DNA of 39,775 bases, taken from Achromobacter arsenitoxydans SY8. GTDB lineage: Bacteria; Pseudomonadota; Gammaproteobacteria; Burkholderiales; Burkholderiaceae_B. The stretch is from NCBI RefSeq assembly GCF_000236785.1, contig NZ_AGUF01000023.1, forward strand, positions 1 through 39,775, written 5' to 3'. The notes under the pieces were generated by a model that worked only from the letters and a program-made list of their open reading frames with translations, was not told the DNA's origin and made no database searches. Positions 9,474 to 17,517 of the stretch are shown here, one piece after another; position 1 is the first letter of the stretch, and each line of letters begins with the position of its first letter. A program made the position numbers and the translations under genes.

Positions 9474-10673
9474 ATGGCACAAATCGTCCTGTTCGAGAAC
9501 ATCCACCCGAGCGCCCGCGCCGTCTTCGAGGCTGCCGGCTACACCGACATCGTCACGCATGCCGCGGCCCTGCCGCCGGCGCAATTGCACGACGCCCTGC
9601 GCGGCGTGCAAGTGGCGGGGATACGTTCTCGCACGCACCTGGATGCCGCTTTGCTGTCCGGCAACCCCGACCTGCGCGTCGTCGGCTGCTTCTGCATCGG
9701 CACCAACCAGGTGGACCTCGATACCGCCATGCAGCGCGGCATTCCGGTCTTCAACGCGCCCTTCTCCAACACCCGCTCGGTCGCCGAACTGGTGCTGGGC
9801 GAAGCCATCCTGCTGCTGCGCCGGATCCCCGAAAAGAACGCCCGCGTCCACCTTGGCCACTGGGACAAGAGCGCGGCGGGCGCCTTTGAAACCCGCGGCA
9901 AGACGCTGGGCATCGTGGGCTACGGCAATATCGGCTCGCAGATCAGCACCCTGGCCGAAAGCCTGGGCATGCGCGTTATCTACCACGACGTCGAAGCCAA
10001 GCTGCCGCTGGGCAACGCGCGCCCCGCCGGCACGCTGAACGACCTGCTGGAGCAGGCCGACGTGGTGACGCTGCACGTTCCCGGCGGCAAGTCCACCGAA
10101 AACATCATGAACGCCGAGACCATCGGACGCATGCGCCGCGGCTCCATCCTGATCAACGCGTCGCGCGGCACGGTCGTGGATATCGCCGCGCTGCACGCGG
10201 CGCTGAAGTCCGGACACCTTGCCGGCGCCGCGCTGGACGTGTTCCCCACCGAGCCCAAGGGTCCGGACGAACCGCTGGCCAGCCCGCTGATCGGCATGCC
10301 CAACGTCATCCTGACCCCGCACATCGGCGGCAGCACGCAGGAATCGCAAGAGAACATCGGCCGCGAAGTGGCCGAAAAGCTGGTGCGCTTCCTGCAGGCC
10401 GGCACCACCAAGGGCGCGGTCAACTTCCCCGAGCTGCCGTTCCTGGAACAAGCCGGCGGCACGCGCATCCTGCACGTCCACCGCAACGCGCCAGGCGCGC
10501 TGGGCGCGCTGGACAACCTGATGGCGCAGCACGGCCTGAACATCGTCAGCCAGACCCTGCAGACCCGCGGACAGATCGGCTACGTGATCACCGACGTCGA
10601 GGGCGAAGTCGACGACATCGTGATGGCCGACTTGCGCAACCATCCGATCACCGTGCGCTGCGACCGGCTGTAA
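9474..10673 (+). CDS. serA: SerA, D-3-phosphoglycerate dehydrogenase
   Basis: 399 aa from ATG 9474 (MAQIVLFENIHPSA); a TTG three codons upstream is possible. It catalyses the first step of serine synthesis from 3-phosphoglycerate. The 2-hydroxyacid dehydrogenase fold has the NAD-binding GIVGYGNIGSQIS, the catalytic Arg/Glu/His set in INASRGTVVD, DVFPTEP and LTPHIGGSTQESQENIG, and a C-terminal ACT domain (about 330-399, ILHVHRNAPGALGALDNLM...GQIGYVITDVEG), as in the serine-inhibited E. coli type. It is followed by a clear terminator. It stands alone between the copper operon and the pxp region. Confidence 0.94.
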   Translation: MAQIVLFENIHPSARAVFEAAGYTDIVTHAAALPPAQLHDALRGVQVAGIRSRTHLDAALLSGNPDLRVVGCFCIGTNQVDLDTAMQRGIPVFNAPFSNTRSVAELVLGEAILLLRRIPEKNARVHLGHWDKSAAGAFETRGKTLGIVGYGNIGSQISTLAESLGMRVIYHDVEAKLPLGNARPAGTLNDLLEQADVVTLHVPGGKSTENIMNAETIGRMRRGSILINASRGTVVDIAALHAALKSGHLAGAALDVFPTEPKGPDEPLASPLIGMPNVILTPHIGGSTQESQENIGREVAEKLVRFLQAGTTKGAVNFPELPFLEQAGGTRILHVHRNAPGALGALDNLMAQHGLNIVSQTLQTRGQIGYVITDVEGEVDDIVMADLRNHPITVRCDRL

Positions 10674-10693
10674 GAACAAGCGCCGCTAAAGAC

Positions 10694-10715
10694 AAGAGCC
10701 CCTTCGGGGGCTCTT
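10694..10715 (+). terminator. Rho-independent terminator of serA
   Basis: A 9-bp perfect stem AAGAGCCCC / GGGGCTCTT closes a TTCG tetraloop, followed by a short T-containing stretch (CTGTT). It begins 20 bp after the serA stop. Confidence 0.85.
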
Positions 10716-10752
10716 CTGTTATGGGGCAACAGGCGTCACGCCCTGGCGGCAT

Positions 10753-10875
10753 GTGTCTGACACCCGCTGGAGACTCCCTCGACAGTTGTCAGACACGCGC
10801 AAAATGCACCAGGTGTCTGACACCCTCAAGAGCCGCCCTCCGCCGTGCCCCGACGTCCCGAGGGTGTCAGACACC
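10753..10875. repeat. Four copies of the GGTGTC(A/T)GACACC palindrome in alternating orientation
   Basis: Copies at 10753-10764 (GTGTCTGACACC), 10786-10797 (TTGTCAGACACG, degenerate), 10812-10824 (GGTGTCTGACACC) and 10863-10875 (GGTGTCAGACACC). Six-base arms flank one central base. The central base reads T, A, T, A along the plus strand, so successive copies alternate in orientation. They lie between the serA terminator and the LysR gene; the last contains the LysR stop codon. I recall this motif as widely dispersed in Bordetella and Achromobacter intergenic DNA, but could not check. Confidence 0.85.
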
Positions 10876-11742
10876 GGCCGAATCCGCCGCCGCCCTCACC
10901 AGACACTCCGCGATCTTCTCGCGCACGCTGCCGGCATCGAAGGGCAGGCGCCCGATGATGCCGATCTCGCGATGAAAGGCCAGCCCGTCCAACTGCAGCA
11001 GACGCAGTCCCGTCATGTCCAGCCGCCGCAGCCTGGGCAGCAACGCCACGCCCAGGCCATGCCGCACCATGCCCGCGATCGCCTCGATCTCGTCCAGCTC
11101 CACGGCCTCGTGCACATTAATGCGGTGCTTCTTCAGGAAGACGTCCACCACGCGCCCGCCGAACGAGGCGCGGTCGTAGCGGATGAACGGCTGGGTCGCC
11201 AGCAGCTCGCGCCAGGGCGCGGGCGGCATCGACTCGGGCATGGCCAGCATCACCGGCTCGCTCATCAGCGGCTGCCAGCCCAGTTCGGGCGGCAGGGCGA
11301 ACGGCGGCCGGATCAGCACGGCCAGATCCACCTCGCCGGCGTCCACCTGGCCCAATAGCGACAGCGAAACGCCGGGCACGATCCGCACCCGGACGTCCGG
11401 ATACGCCGCCCGGAACTCGCCCACCGCATGCACCAGCAGGTCCTGCTGCACGGAAGCAATGGCGCCGATGCGCAGCGACCCGCTGACATGGCCCGCGCCC
11501 GCCGACGCGGCCATGCGCTCGGCCATGGAAACCAGTTCCTCGGCCTGCGGCAGCATCTCTCGGCCATGGGCGTTCAGCACCGCGGCGCGCGGGCCGCGGT
11601 CGAACAGTTCAACCCCCAGGTATTCCTCCAGGCGCTTGATCTGCGCGCTGACCGCGGATTGGGTCAGGCCCAGCTGGGCTCCCGCCCCTGTGAACGTGCC
11701 GTCACGCGCCACCGCGAGAAAGGTCTTGAATTCCTTGATCAC
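10867..11742 (-). CDS. LysR-family transcriptional regulator
   Basis: 291 aa from GTG 11742 (a TTG at 11748 is an alternative), the usual LysR length. The N-terminal winged helix has FKTFLAVARDGTFTGAGAQLGLTQSAVSAQIKRLEEYLGVELFDR; the effector-binding domain follows (SGSLRIGAIASVQQDLL, HGLGVALLPRLRRLD). It is divergent from the VOC-pxpBCA genes, separated by an AT-rich gap of about 155 bp, and is the natural candidate to control them, though a second regulator lies at the other end of the cluster. The last codons and the TGA stop lie within a GGTGTCAGACACC palindrome. Confidence 0.9.
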   Translation of the reverse strand: MIKEFKTFLAVARDGTFTGAGAQLGLTQSAVSAQIKRLEEYLGVELFDRGPRAAVLNAHGREMLPQAEELVSMAERMAASAGAGHVSGSLRIGAIASVQQDLLVHAVGEFRAAYPDVRVRIVPGVSLSLLGQVDAGEVDLAVLIRPPFALPPELGWQPLMSEPVMLAMPESMPPAPWRELLATQPFIRYDRASFGGRVVDVFLKKHRINVHEAVELDEIEAIAGMVRHGLGVALLPRLRRLDMTGLRLLQLDGLAFHREIGIIGRLPFDAGSVREKIAECLVRAAADSAGV

Positions 11743-11897
11743 TATCAATAATTTCGATGGTAAGGCACAAAAAATATCGTTTTTCAATAAAAAAAACAAT
11801 ACCTAAACTAGCGTCAGGTGCTAAGGCCTACCCGAATTGCGGCAGGCCGGCATTCTGACCGATCATTATTTTTTCTTTGCCTGACCCGGAGCCTTGC
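11743..11897. promoter_or_regulatory. AT-rich divergent control region, LysR gene / VOC-pxp operon
   Basis: The stretch 11743-11815 is strikingly AT-rich with runs of A and T against a very GC-rich background, as expected for back-to-back promoters with a LysR site. I could not fix a -35/-10 pair with confidence. Confidence 0.5.
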
Positions 11898-12329
11898 ATG
11901 TCCGCTCAAACCAACCTGCCGCCGTTCCACCTGGCCTTCCCCGTTCGCGACCTGGCCGAAGCCCGCGCCTTCTACGGCGAAAAACTGGGCTGTCCGGAGG
12001 GCCGCAGCTCGCCCGAATGGATCGACTTCAACTTCTACGGCCACCAGATCGTGGCTCACCTGGCGCCCAGCGAATGCGGCCACAAGGCCACCAGCGCCGT
12101 GGATTCGCACAATGTGCCCGTACGCCATTTCGGCGCCGTGCTTTCCATGGAACAATGGGAAACCATGGCCAAGCGCCTGACCGACGCCGGGACCGAGTTC
12201 GTGATCGAGCCCTACATCCGCTTCAAGGGCGAAGTGGGCGAACAAGCCACGATGTTCTTCCTGGATCCGTCGGGCAATGCGCTTGAATTCAAGGCGTTCA
12301 AGAACATGGATTCGTTGTTCGCCAAGTAA
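11898..12329 (+). CDS. VOC-superfamily (glyoxalase/dioxygenase fold) protein
   Basis: 143 aa from ATG 11898, preceded by CCGGAG; a TTG at 11877 is less likely. Two beta-alpha-beta-beta-beta modules of the vicinal oxygen chelate fold are visible: [30 protein letters not shown] at the start and [26 protein letters not shown] at the end. Candidate metal ligands are His in FHLAF, His in GHQIVAHL and Glu in NALEFK. The substrate is unknown. It lies 18 bp before pxpB on the same strand, so it is probably cotranscribed with the oxoprolinase genes. Confidence 0.85.
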   Translation: MSAQTNLPPFHLAFPVRDLAEARAFYGEKLGCPEGRSSPEWIDFNFYGHQIVAHLAPSECGHKATSAVDSHNVPVRHFGAVLSMEQWETMAKRLTDAGTEFVIEPYIRFKGEVGEQATMFFLDPSGNALEFKAFKNMDSLFAK

Positions 12330-12347
12330 TCCGTCCCTACAGGTTTC

Positions 12348-13088
12348 GTGCCGTTGAACGCTATATCCAACACTCATTCTCCGGCCGAAACCCGCTGGCG
12401 CATCCTGCCCCAGGGTGACCGCTGCCTGATCATTTCGTTTGGCGAGCAGATCGACGCGGCGATCGGCCGGACCTGTTTGGCCGCGGCCCGCAAGCTGCGC
12501 GATGCGCAGCTGCCCGGGGTAACCGACGTGGTGCCTTCTTTTGTCGCGGTGGCGGTGCATTACCGGCCCGGCGGACACGGCGAAGGCCCCACCTACTCCA
12601 CGCTTTCCGAACACATCCACGCCTTGCTGGCCGACGGCATCCCCACCGACGCGGCCGGCGGACGAGAAATCGACATCCCCGTCTGCTACGGCGGCGAACA
12701 CGGCCCCGACCTGGACGACGTGGCGCGCGCGGCCCGCCTGACGCCCGACGGCGTCATCCAGCTGCACAGCGAGCGCCGCAGCATGGTGTTCATGCTGGGT
12801 TTCGCGCCAGGCCACGCCTATCTGGGCGTGCACGACGAAAAACTGAACATTCCGCGGCGCTCCTCGCCGCGCACCGCGGTGCCCCAGGGCTCCGTGGCCA
12901 TCGCCAACCGGCAGACCGTCATCTATCCGAACCGGCTGCCGGGCGGCTGGAACATCATCGGCGCCACGCCCCTGGTGATGTTCGATCCTGCCCGCGAACC
13001 CGCAGCCCTGCTCCAGCCCGGGGACGCGGTCCGTTTCGTGCCGATCAGTCCCGACGAGTTCGACCGCATCCGCGGAGCCCGGCCATGA
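12348..13088 (+). CDS. pxpB: PxpB, 5-oxoprolinase subunit B (KipI family)
   Basis: 246 aa from a GTG start. The family signature MVFMLGFAPGHAYLGVHDEKLNIPRRSSPRTAVPQG-like block (residues about 146-180) and the closing GGWNIIGATPLVMFDPAREPAALLQPGDAVRF are diagnostic of KipI/PxpB (allophanate hydrolase subunit 1 fold). With PxpC and PxpA it forms the bacterial ATP-dependent 5-oxoprolinase, which opens the damaged metabolite 5-oxoproline to glutamate. Its stop overlaps the pxpC start (ATGA). The N-terminus is somewhat longer than in E. coli YbgJ. Confidence 0.93.
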   Translation: MPLNAISNTHSPAETRWRILPQGDRCLIISFGEQIDAAIGRTCLAAARKLRDAQLPGVTDVVPSFVAVAVHYRPGGHGEGPTYSTLSEHIHALLADGIPTDAAGGREIDIPVCYGGEHGPDLDDVARAARLTPDGVIQLHSERRSMVFMLGFAPGHAYLGVHDEKLNIPRRSSPRTAVPQGSVAIANRQTVIYPNRLPGGWNIIGATPLVMFDPAREPAALLQPGDAVRFVPISPDEFDRIRGARP

Positions 13089-14077
13089 GCATCACCGTGA
13101 TCAAGCCCGGCATGCTGTCCAGCTTCCAGAACTGCGGGCGCGAAGGCTACCAGCACCAGGGCATCCCCGCGGCGGGCGCCATGGACGAACGCGCCCACCG
13201 GCTGGCCAATGCGCTGGCCGGCAACGACGGCGACCCCGCCACGCTGGAAATCACCCTGACGGGCCCCTCGCTGCGCTTTGACGTCCCGGCCTGTTTCGCC
13301 CTGGCCGGCGCCGACCTGGGCGCCACCCTCAACGATCAGGACATTCCCCTGCTGCGCCCGCTGGTCGCACGCGCCGGCGACGTTCTGGCATTCGGCGCCC
13401 GGCCGGCGGCAGGCGTGCGCGCCTATCTGGCCGTGCACGGGGGCTTTGCAATCACACCCGTCATGGGCAGCGAAACCACCTACCTGCGCAGCGGCTTCGG
13501 CGGCTTCCACGGCCGCGCGCTGCTCAAGGGCGACGTCGTCGCCCTGCGCCAGCCGCTTGCGCAGGACCGCGACGCGGACGCCTTGCAGAAAGACCTCTGG
13601 AACATGCGCGTCTATCTGCCCGCTGTGCTGGGCAACAAGCGGCGCGAATACATCCGCTTCCTGCCCGGCGTGCACTGGCCGGAATTCTCGCAGTCCAGCC
13701 GCCGGGCCTTCGGCGCCGCCGAATTCCGCATCAGCCCCCAGTCGGACCGCATGGGCTACCGCCTGCTCGGCCGGCCGCTGACCATGCACCAGCCGCGGCA
13801 GATGCTGTCCGAGGCCGCCTGCTTCGGCACCGTGCAGGTGCCGTCGGGCGGCGAGGCCATCATCCTCATGGCCGACCGGCAGACCACCGGCGGCTATCCC
13901 AAGATCGCGCAGATCGCCACTGTGGACCTGCCGCTCCTGGCGCAGTGCGCGCCCGGCGAGGTCCTGCGCTTCCAGCAGATCGAACTCGAAGACGCCCAGC
14001 GCCTGGACGGCGAGCGCGAGCGCGCCTTCGCCCAATTGCAGGAAGCGCTGGCGCCGCTGCGCGCGCTTCTGGCCTAG
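13085..14077 (+). CDS. pxpC: PxpC, 5-oxoprolinase subunit C (KipA family)
   Basis: 330 aa. Starts in the pxpB stop (ATGA overlap), so the two are translationally coupled. The AHS2/biotin-dependent carboxylase-like domain is clear: MLSSFQNCGREGYQHQGIPAAGAMD near the start, then GPSLRF, YLAVHGGF, GSETTYLRSGFGG and the C-terminal GGEAIILMADRQTTGGYPKIAQIATVDLPLLAQ-like block. It pairs with PxpB in the oxoprolinase. In a few organisms PxpB-PxpC homologues serve urea amidolyase, but the adjacent pxpA supports oxoprolinase. Confidence 0.93.
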   Translation: MSITVIKPGMLSSFQNCGREGYQHQGIPAAGAMDERAHRLANALAGNDGDPATLEITLTGPSLRFDVPACFALAGADLGATLNDQDIPLLRPLVARAGDVLAFGARPAAGVRAYLAVHGGFAITPVMGSETTYLRSGFGGFHGRALLKGDVVALRQPLAQDRDADALQKDLWNMRVYLPAVLGNKRREYIRFLPGVHWPEFSQSSRRAFGAAEFRISPQSDRMGYRLLGRPLTMHQPRQMLSEAACFGTVQVPSGGEAIILMADRQTTGGYPKIAQIATVDLPLLAQCAPGEVLRFQQIELEDAQRLDGERERAFAQLQEALAPLRALLA

Positions 14078-14090
14078 AAAGGAAACCGCG

Positions 14091-14858
14091 ATGACCACCC
14101 GCATTGATATGAACTGCGACATGGGCGAAAGCTATGGCGCCTGGACCATGGGCAACGACGCGGCGGTGCTGCAGTACGTCAGCTCCGCCAACATTGCCTG
14201 CGGCTTCCACGGCGGCGACCCCGCCACCATGCGCAAGACCGTGGCGGCGGCGCTCAAGCAGGGCGTGGCGATAGGCGCCCACCCCAGCCTGCAGGACCTG
14301 GCCGGATTCGGGCGCCGCGTCATCCAGATCAGCCCCGACGAAGCCTACGACATCGTCGTCTACCAGATCGGCGCTCTGGCCGGGGTGGCGGCCTCGCAAG
14401 GCGCGCGCCTGCATCATGTGAAGGCGCACGGCGCGCTCTACAACATGGCCGCCAAGGACGAAAACCTGGCGCGGGCCATCTGCCAGGCGGTCAAGGACGT
14501 GGACGCCTCGCTGATCCTGTACGGCCTGGCCGGCAGCAAGCTGATCGACGCCGCGCGCGCCATCGGCCTGACGGCCGCCAACGAAGTCTTCGCCGACCGC
14601 TCCTACCAGGACGACGGCTCGCTCACGCCGCGCACGCGCGCCGGCGCCATGATCGAAGATGTGGATCAGGCTGTGGCGCAGGTGGTGCGCATGGTGCGCG
14701 AAGGCCTGGTGCGTTCGGTGGACGGCAAGGATGTGCCGGTGCAGGCCGACACGCTCTGCATCCATGGCGATCAGCCCAACGCGCTGATTTTCGCCAACGG
14801 CATCCGCCAGGCCCTGGAACAGGCCGGCATCGAAGTTCGCACGCCGCCCCGCGCGTAA
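14091..14858 (+). CDS. pxpA: PxpA, 5-oxoprolinase subunit A (LamB/YcsF family)
   Basis: 255 aa, the normal family length. Conserved blocks: DMNCDMGESYG (6-16), NIACGFHGGDPATM, AIGAHPSLQDLAGFGRR, HHVKAHGALYN and LCIHGDQPNAL, all typical of YcsF/PxpA. A good ribosome site (AAAGGAAACC) precedes the ATG, 13 bp after pxpC. The gene order here is pxpB-pxpC-pxpA. Confidence 0.95.
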   Translation: MTTRIDMNCDMGESYGAWTMGNDAAVLQYVSSANIACGFHGGDPATMRKTVAAALKQGVAIGAHPSLQDLAGFGRRVIQISPDEAYDIVVYQIGALAGVAASQGARLHHVKAHGALYNMAAKDENLARAICQAVKDVDASLILYGLAGSKLIDAARAIGLTAANEVFADRSYQDDGSLTPRTRAGAMIEDVDQAVAQVVRMVREGLVRSVDGKDVPVQADTLCIHGDQPNALIFANGIRQALEQAGIEVRTPPRA

Positions 14859-14881
14859 CGGCTTGGCGCGGCGCCCGGATT

Positions 14882-15553
14882 TCAGGCGTCCTGCAGCGCC
14901 GCCTCGCGGTAGGCCCCCAGGATTTCCGGCAGCACTTCCAGCACGTAGCGGCGCGTCAGGTCCGCCGCGCGCTCGAAGGCGCGGTCGCCCAACGCCTGGA
15001 TGATGCCTTCGGTGTAGGCCGCGATCGTATTGGCCTCCAGCGACTGCCGGGCCAGCAGATAGCCCAGCGGCTCGATCTGCTCATACAGCTTGCTGAGCAT
15101 GGTGGTCAGCGGCGCATTGCCTGTAAAGCGCGCCGCCGCCAGGTAGAAATCGCGCGAGGCCGCGATGAACTCGCGCGCATCGCCCCGGCCCGTCGCCGCG
15201 ACAATCTCTTCATGCAAACCGCCCAGCTCGGCCACGAGCGGGCCCACGTCGGGCATTTCGGCAACCTGCCGGATGCAATAGGCATCCAGCTCTGCGCGCA
15301 GCATGTACAGGTGGCGGATCTGGGTTTCGGTATAGAGCGTGACCCTGAAACCCTTGCGCTGGATGTGCGTAACCAGACCGCTCAGCTCCAGCAGGCGCAG
15401 GGCTTCCCGGATAGGGCTGCGGCTGGTGCCGAATCGTTGCTCCAGTTCCTGTTCCCGCAACGGCTGCCCGGGCCGGATAGTGCCGTCCACTATCAACTCA
15501 CGAATCTGTTCCTGTAGGAAATATGGAATCGTGGCGGGCGCTTTGACGTCCAA
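14882..15553 (-). CDS. GntR-family regulator, FCD type
   Basis: 223 aa from TTG 15553, supported by GGGGAG just upstream. N-terminal GntR winged helix (about 9-72: LQEQIRELIVDGTIRPGQPLREQELEQRFGTSRSPIREALRLLELSGLV), then an all-helical FCD ligand domain (LRAELDAYCIRQVAEM, FIAASRDFYLAAARFTGN, AYTEGIIQAL). Convergent with pxpA and may regulate the pxp genes or only itself. Its upstream region has two inverted repeats (15597-15617 and 15624-15640) that could be operators. Confidence 0.88.
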   Translation of the reverse strand: MDVKAPATIPYFLQEQIRELIVDGTIRPGQPLREQELEQRFGTSRSPIREALRLLELSGLVTHIQRKGFRVTLYTETQIRHLYMLRAELDAYCIRQVAEMPDVGPLVAELGGLHEEIVAATGRGDAREFIAASRDFYLAAARFTGNAPLTTMLSKLYEQIEPLGYLLARQSLEANTIAAYTEGIIQALGDRAFERAADLTRRYVLEVLPEILGAYREAALQDA

Positions 15554-15596
15554 TCGGCTCCCCTTTTACTGCGCAATGCATGGTATGAGACACCGA

Positions 15597-15640
15597 CAAG
15601 ATACTAGAAATCTCTTGAAACATAAATAGTATTACTATTT
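15597..15640. promoter_or_regulatory. Two inverted repeats upstream of the FCD regulator
   Basis: CAAGA-N11-TCTTG at 15597-15617 and AAATAGT-ATT-ACTATTT at 15624-15640, in an AT-rich island before the regulator gene. They may be autoregulatory sites or part of its promoter. Next to them, AAAAGCCGGCTTTT (15650-15663) is a palindrome that could be a weak terminator for the minus-strand gene ending at 15684. Confidence 0.45.
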
Positions 15641-15683
15641 CATTCAGTAAAAAGCCGGCTTTTCCCCTTGGTGCGGGACGGCC

Positions 15684-16322
15684 TCAGTCCCAGTCGTCCC
15701 GATAGACGAATTTGGGCATTTGCCAGTTGAACCGCAGCGCCAGCAGGCGCATCGCCAGCCCCGCGGCCAGCGCGATGGGCACGGACGCATTGGCGGACAG
15801 GCCCAGGGCCTGGGATCCCAGGTACAGGCCCCCCGTCACAAGCGACACGCTGGCGTACAGCTCCTTGCGGAACAGCAGCGGCACCTCGTTGCAGAGCACA
15901 TCGCGCAGCACCCCGCCAGCGCAGCCGGTGATCACGCCACTGATCAGCACCACGGTAAGCGGCAGCTGCATCATTTGCGCCACCTGGCAGCCGATGACCG
16001 TGAACGCCACCAGGCCCAGGGCGTCGGCCAGCAGGAACACACTGCGCAGCCGCCGCATGACCGGCGCGATCAGCGCGGTCAGAATCGCCGCGCCGCCGGT
16101 CATCCACAGGTATTCCGGATGCGCGACCCAGGTCAGCGGATAGTGCCCCAGCAGCATGTCGCGCAGCGATCCGCCGCCCAGGGCGGTCACGCAGGCGATG
16201 ATGCAGACGCCCATCCAGTCCATGTCCCGGCGGCCCGCCGACAGCGCCGCGGTCATCGCTTCGGCCACGATGGCTACCAGGTACAGCGTGTGCAGCAGGA
16301 CAGGCGAGATATCGGTGAACAT
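15684..16322 (-). CDS. YicG/UPF0126-type membrane protein (TRIC-like channel family)
   Basis: 212 aa from ATG 16322 (an upstream start at 16352 is possible but adds polar residues before the first helix). Seven predicted transmembrane helices and the internal duplication of the family: each half carries a glycine-rich motif, TALGGGSLRDMLLG and TGCAGGVLRDVLCNEVPLL. These are signatures of UPF0126/trimeric intracellular cation channel-like proteins of the inner membrane. The transported ion is not established; glycine has been discussed for YicG. Confidence 0.88.
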   Translation of the reverse strand: MFTDISPVLLHTLYLVAIVAEAMTAALSAGRRDMDWMGVCIIACVTALGGGSLRDMLLGHYPLTWVAHPEYLWMTGGAAILTALIAPVMRRLRSVFLLADALGLVAFTVIGCQVAQMMQLPLTVVLISGVITGCAGGVLRDVLCNEVPLLFRKELYASVSLVTGGLYLGSQALGLSANASVPIALAAGLAMRLLALRFNWQMPKFVYRDDWD

Positions 16323-16421
16323 GGCTCGAACAAGGGCAGAAAGAGGCCACATTGTATTGAGCCTTGCGCGGCGCCGGCGGCATTGCCTGCCGGCGCATCA
16401 TCCCGTACCCTCGTTCTTGCG

Positions 16422-16435
16422 TTGATATCAATCAA
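16422..16435 (+). promoter_or_regulatory. Perfect FNR/ANR box upstream of the universal stress gene
   Basis: TTGATATCAATCAA matches TTGAT-N4-ATCAA exactly. Its centre is 116 bp before the usp ATG. A -10-like AATAGA at 16461-16466 would place the start site near 16470, about 41.5 bp from the box centre, the class II activator position. Confidence 0.8.
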
Positions 16436-16544
16436 GCACCGTCTCGTTTCGCGGCGAGACAATAGAGACGTGCCCGACCGGGCGCTAATGAGCCGGCAGT
16501 GCGGACGCGGGAGCCGCCCTCTGGCCACAACCGGGAGAAAACGT

Positions 16545-17414
16545 ATGACACAGCAAATTGGCCCCATCCTTCTGGCGACCGACCTGAGTGCACGCGGCGA
16601 CCGCGCCCTGGATCGCGCCCTGCAACTGACCAAGGAACTGAACACCAAGCTGATCGTGCTGCATGTCATGGAGTCCCATGCCACGCCCGCCCGCCTGACC
16701 ACGCCGGTGTGGCGGCGCCTGTCGTCCGACCACAAGAGCCTGGCTGAACGCGAACTGGCCGAAGACCTGGCGGCCGCCGAAGTGCCGACGGAAGTGGTGG
16801 TCGTCAACGGCGATCCCCTGGCCCGCATCATGGAAACCGCAGACGCTTACGGGTGCTCGCTGATCGTCACCGGCACCGCCCGCGACGAAACCCTGGGCCG
16901 CCTGCTGCTGGGCACCACCGTGGAAAAGCTGGCCCGCCAGGCCCGCCAGCCGGTGCTGGTCGTGAAGACTCGTCCGCGCAAGCCCTACCACGACGTACTG
17001 GTCGCCACCGACTTCTCCGACGGCTCGCGCCAGGCCCTGCGCGCCGCGCTGCAGCTGGTGCCCAACGCCGACCTGACCCTGTTCCACGCATACGATGTGC
17101 CCTTCCAGGGCGTGAACACCCCCGACGATGCCGTCGTCAGCAGCTTCTACAAAACTTCGGAACAGGCCGCTGCGCGCTTCATCGCCGAAACGCCGGAACT
17201 GCCCAAGGGCATGCCGACCAAGGTGGTGCTCGAAGCCGGCCAGCCCGAGACCGTGCTGTCCGAATACTCGTTCAACCACCGTTCCGACCTGGTCGTCACC
17301 GGCACCCACGGCCGCACGGGCATCCTGCGCACCGCCATCGGCAGCGTGGCCGAGCGGCTGCTGGAATCCCTGCCCAGCGACGTGCTGATCGTCCGCCTCT
17401 CCGGCGAGGAATAG
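16545..17414 (+). CDS. Tandem-domain universal stress protein (UspA family)
   Basis: 289 aa from ATG 16545 with GGGAG upstream; long in-frame readthrough to the left is only GC-rich open frame. Two UspA domains: 1-142 (PILLATDLSARGDRALDRAL ... LIVTGTARDETLGRLLLGTTVEKLARQ) and 147-287 (DVLVATDFSDGSRQALRAAL ... LVVTGTHGRTGILRTAIGSVAERLL). The second keeps the ATP-binding G-2x-G-9x-G-S/T pattern; the first is a degenerate form. The perfect FNR/ANR box upstream suggests induction on oxygen limitation, as for many tandem USPs. A terminator follows. Confidence 0.93.
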   Translation: MTQQIGPILLATDLSARGDRALDRALQLTKELNTKLIVLHVMESHATPARLTTPVWRRLSSDHKSLAERELAEDLAAAEVPTEVVVVNGDPLARIMETADAYGCSLIVTGTARDETLGRLLLGTTVEKLARQARQPVLVVKTRPRKPYHDVLVATDFSDGSRQALRAALQLVPNADLTLFHAYDVPFQGVNTPDDAVVSSFYKTSEQAAARFIAETPELPKGMPTKVVLEAGQPETVLSEYSFNHRSDLVVTGTHGRTGILRTAIGSVAERLLESLPSDVLIVRLSGEE

Positions 17415-17485
17415 CCGCGCCATGCGCCGGCGTCCGAGTCCCCGGGCGCCGCGCTTGCGCAGGGCGTAGCCTTACGCCTGCGCAC

Positions 17486-17517
17486 AACAGGGCCGGGCTA
17501 CGCCTCGCCCTGTTTTT
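17486..17517 (+). terminator. Terminator after the universal stress gene, inside the ampG 3' end
   Basis: AACAGGGC (17486-17493) pairs with GCCCTGTT (17507-17514), with a T-run at 17513-17517. It overlaps the last codons of the convergent ampG. A second hairpin, GCGCAGGGCGTA / TACGCCTGCGC with a one-base bulge (17457-17483), lies just before it. Confidence 0.65.

Noticed and set aside
10753-10875. CRISPR array
   Set aside because: Repeats are 12-13-bp palindromes in alternating orientation with unequal spacing and no cas genes.
15720-16544. N-terminal extension of the universal stress protein
   Set aside because: The frame stays open leftward through the antisense of the YicG-like gene, but the UspA fold starts at 16545 behind GGGAG.
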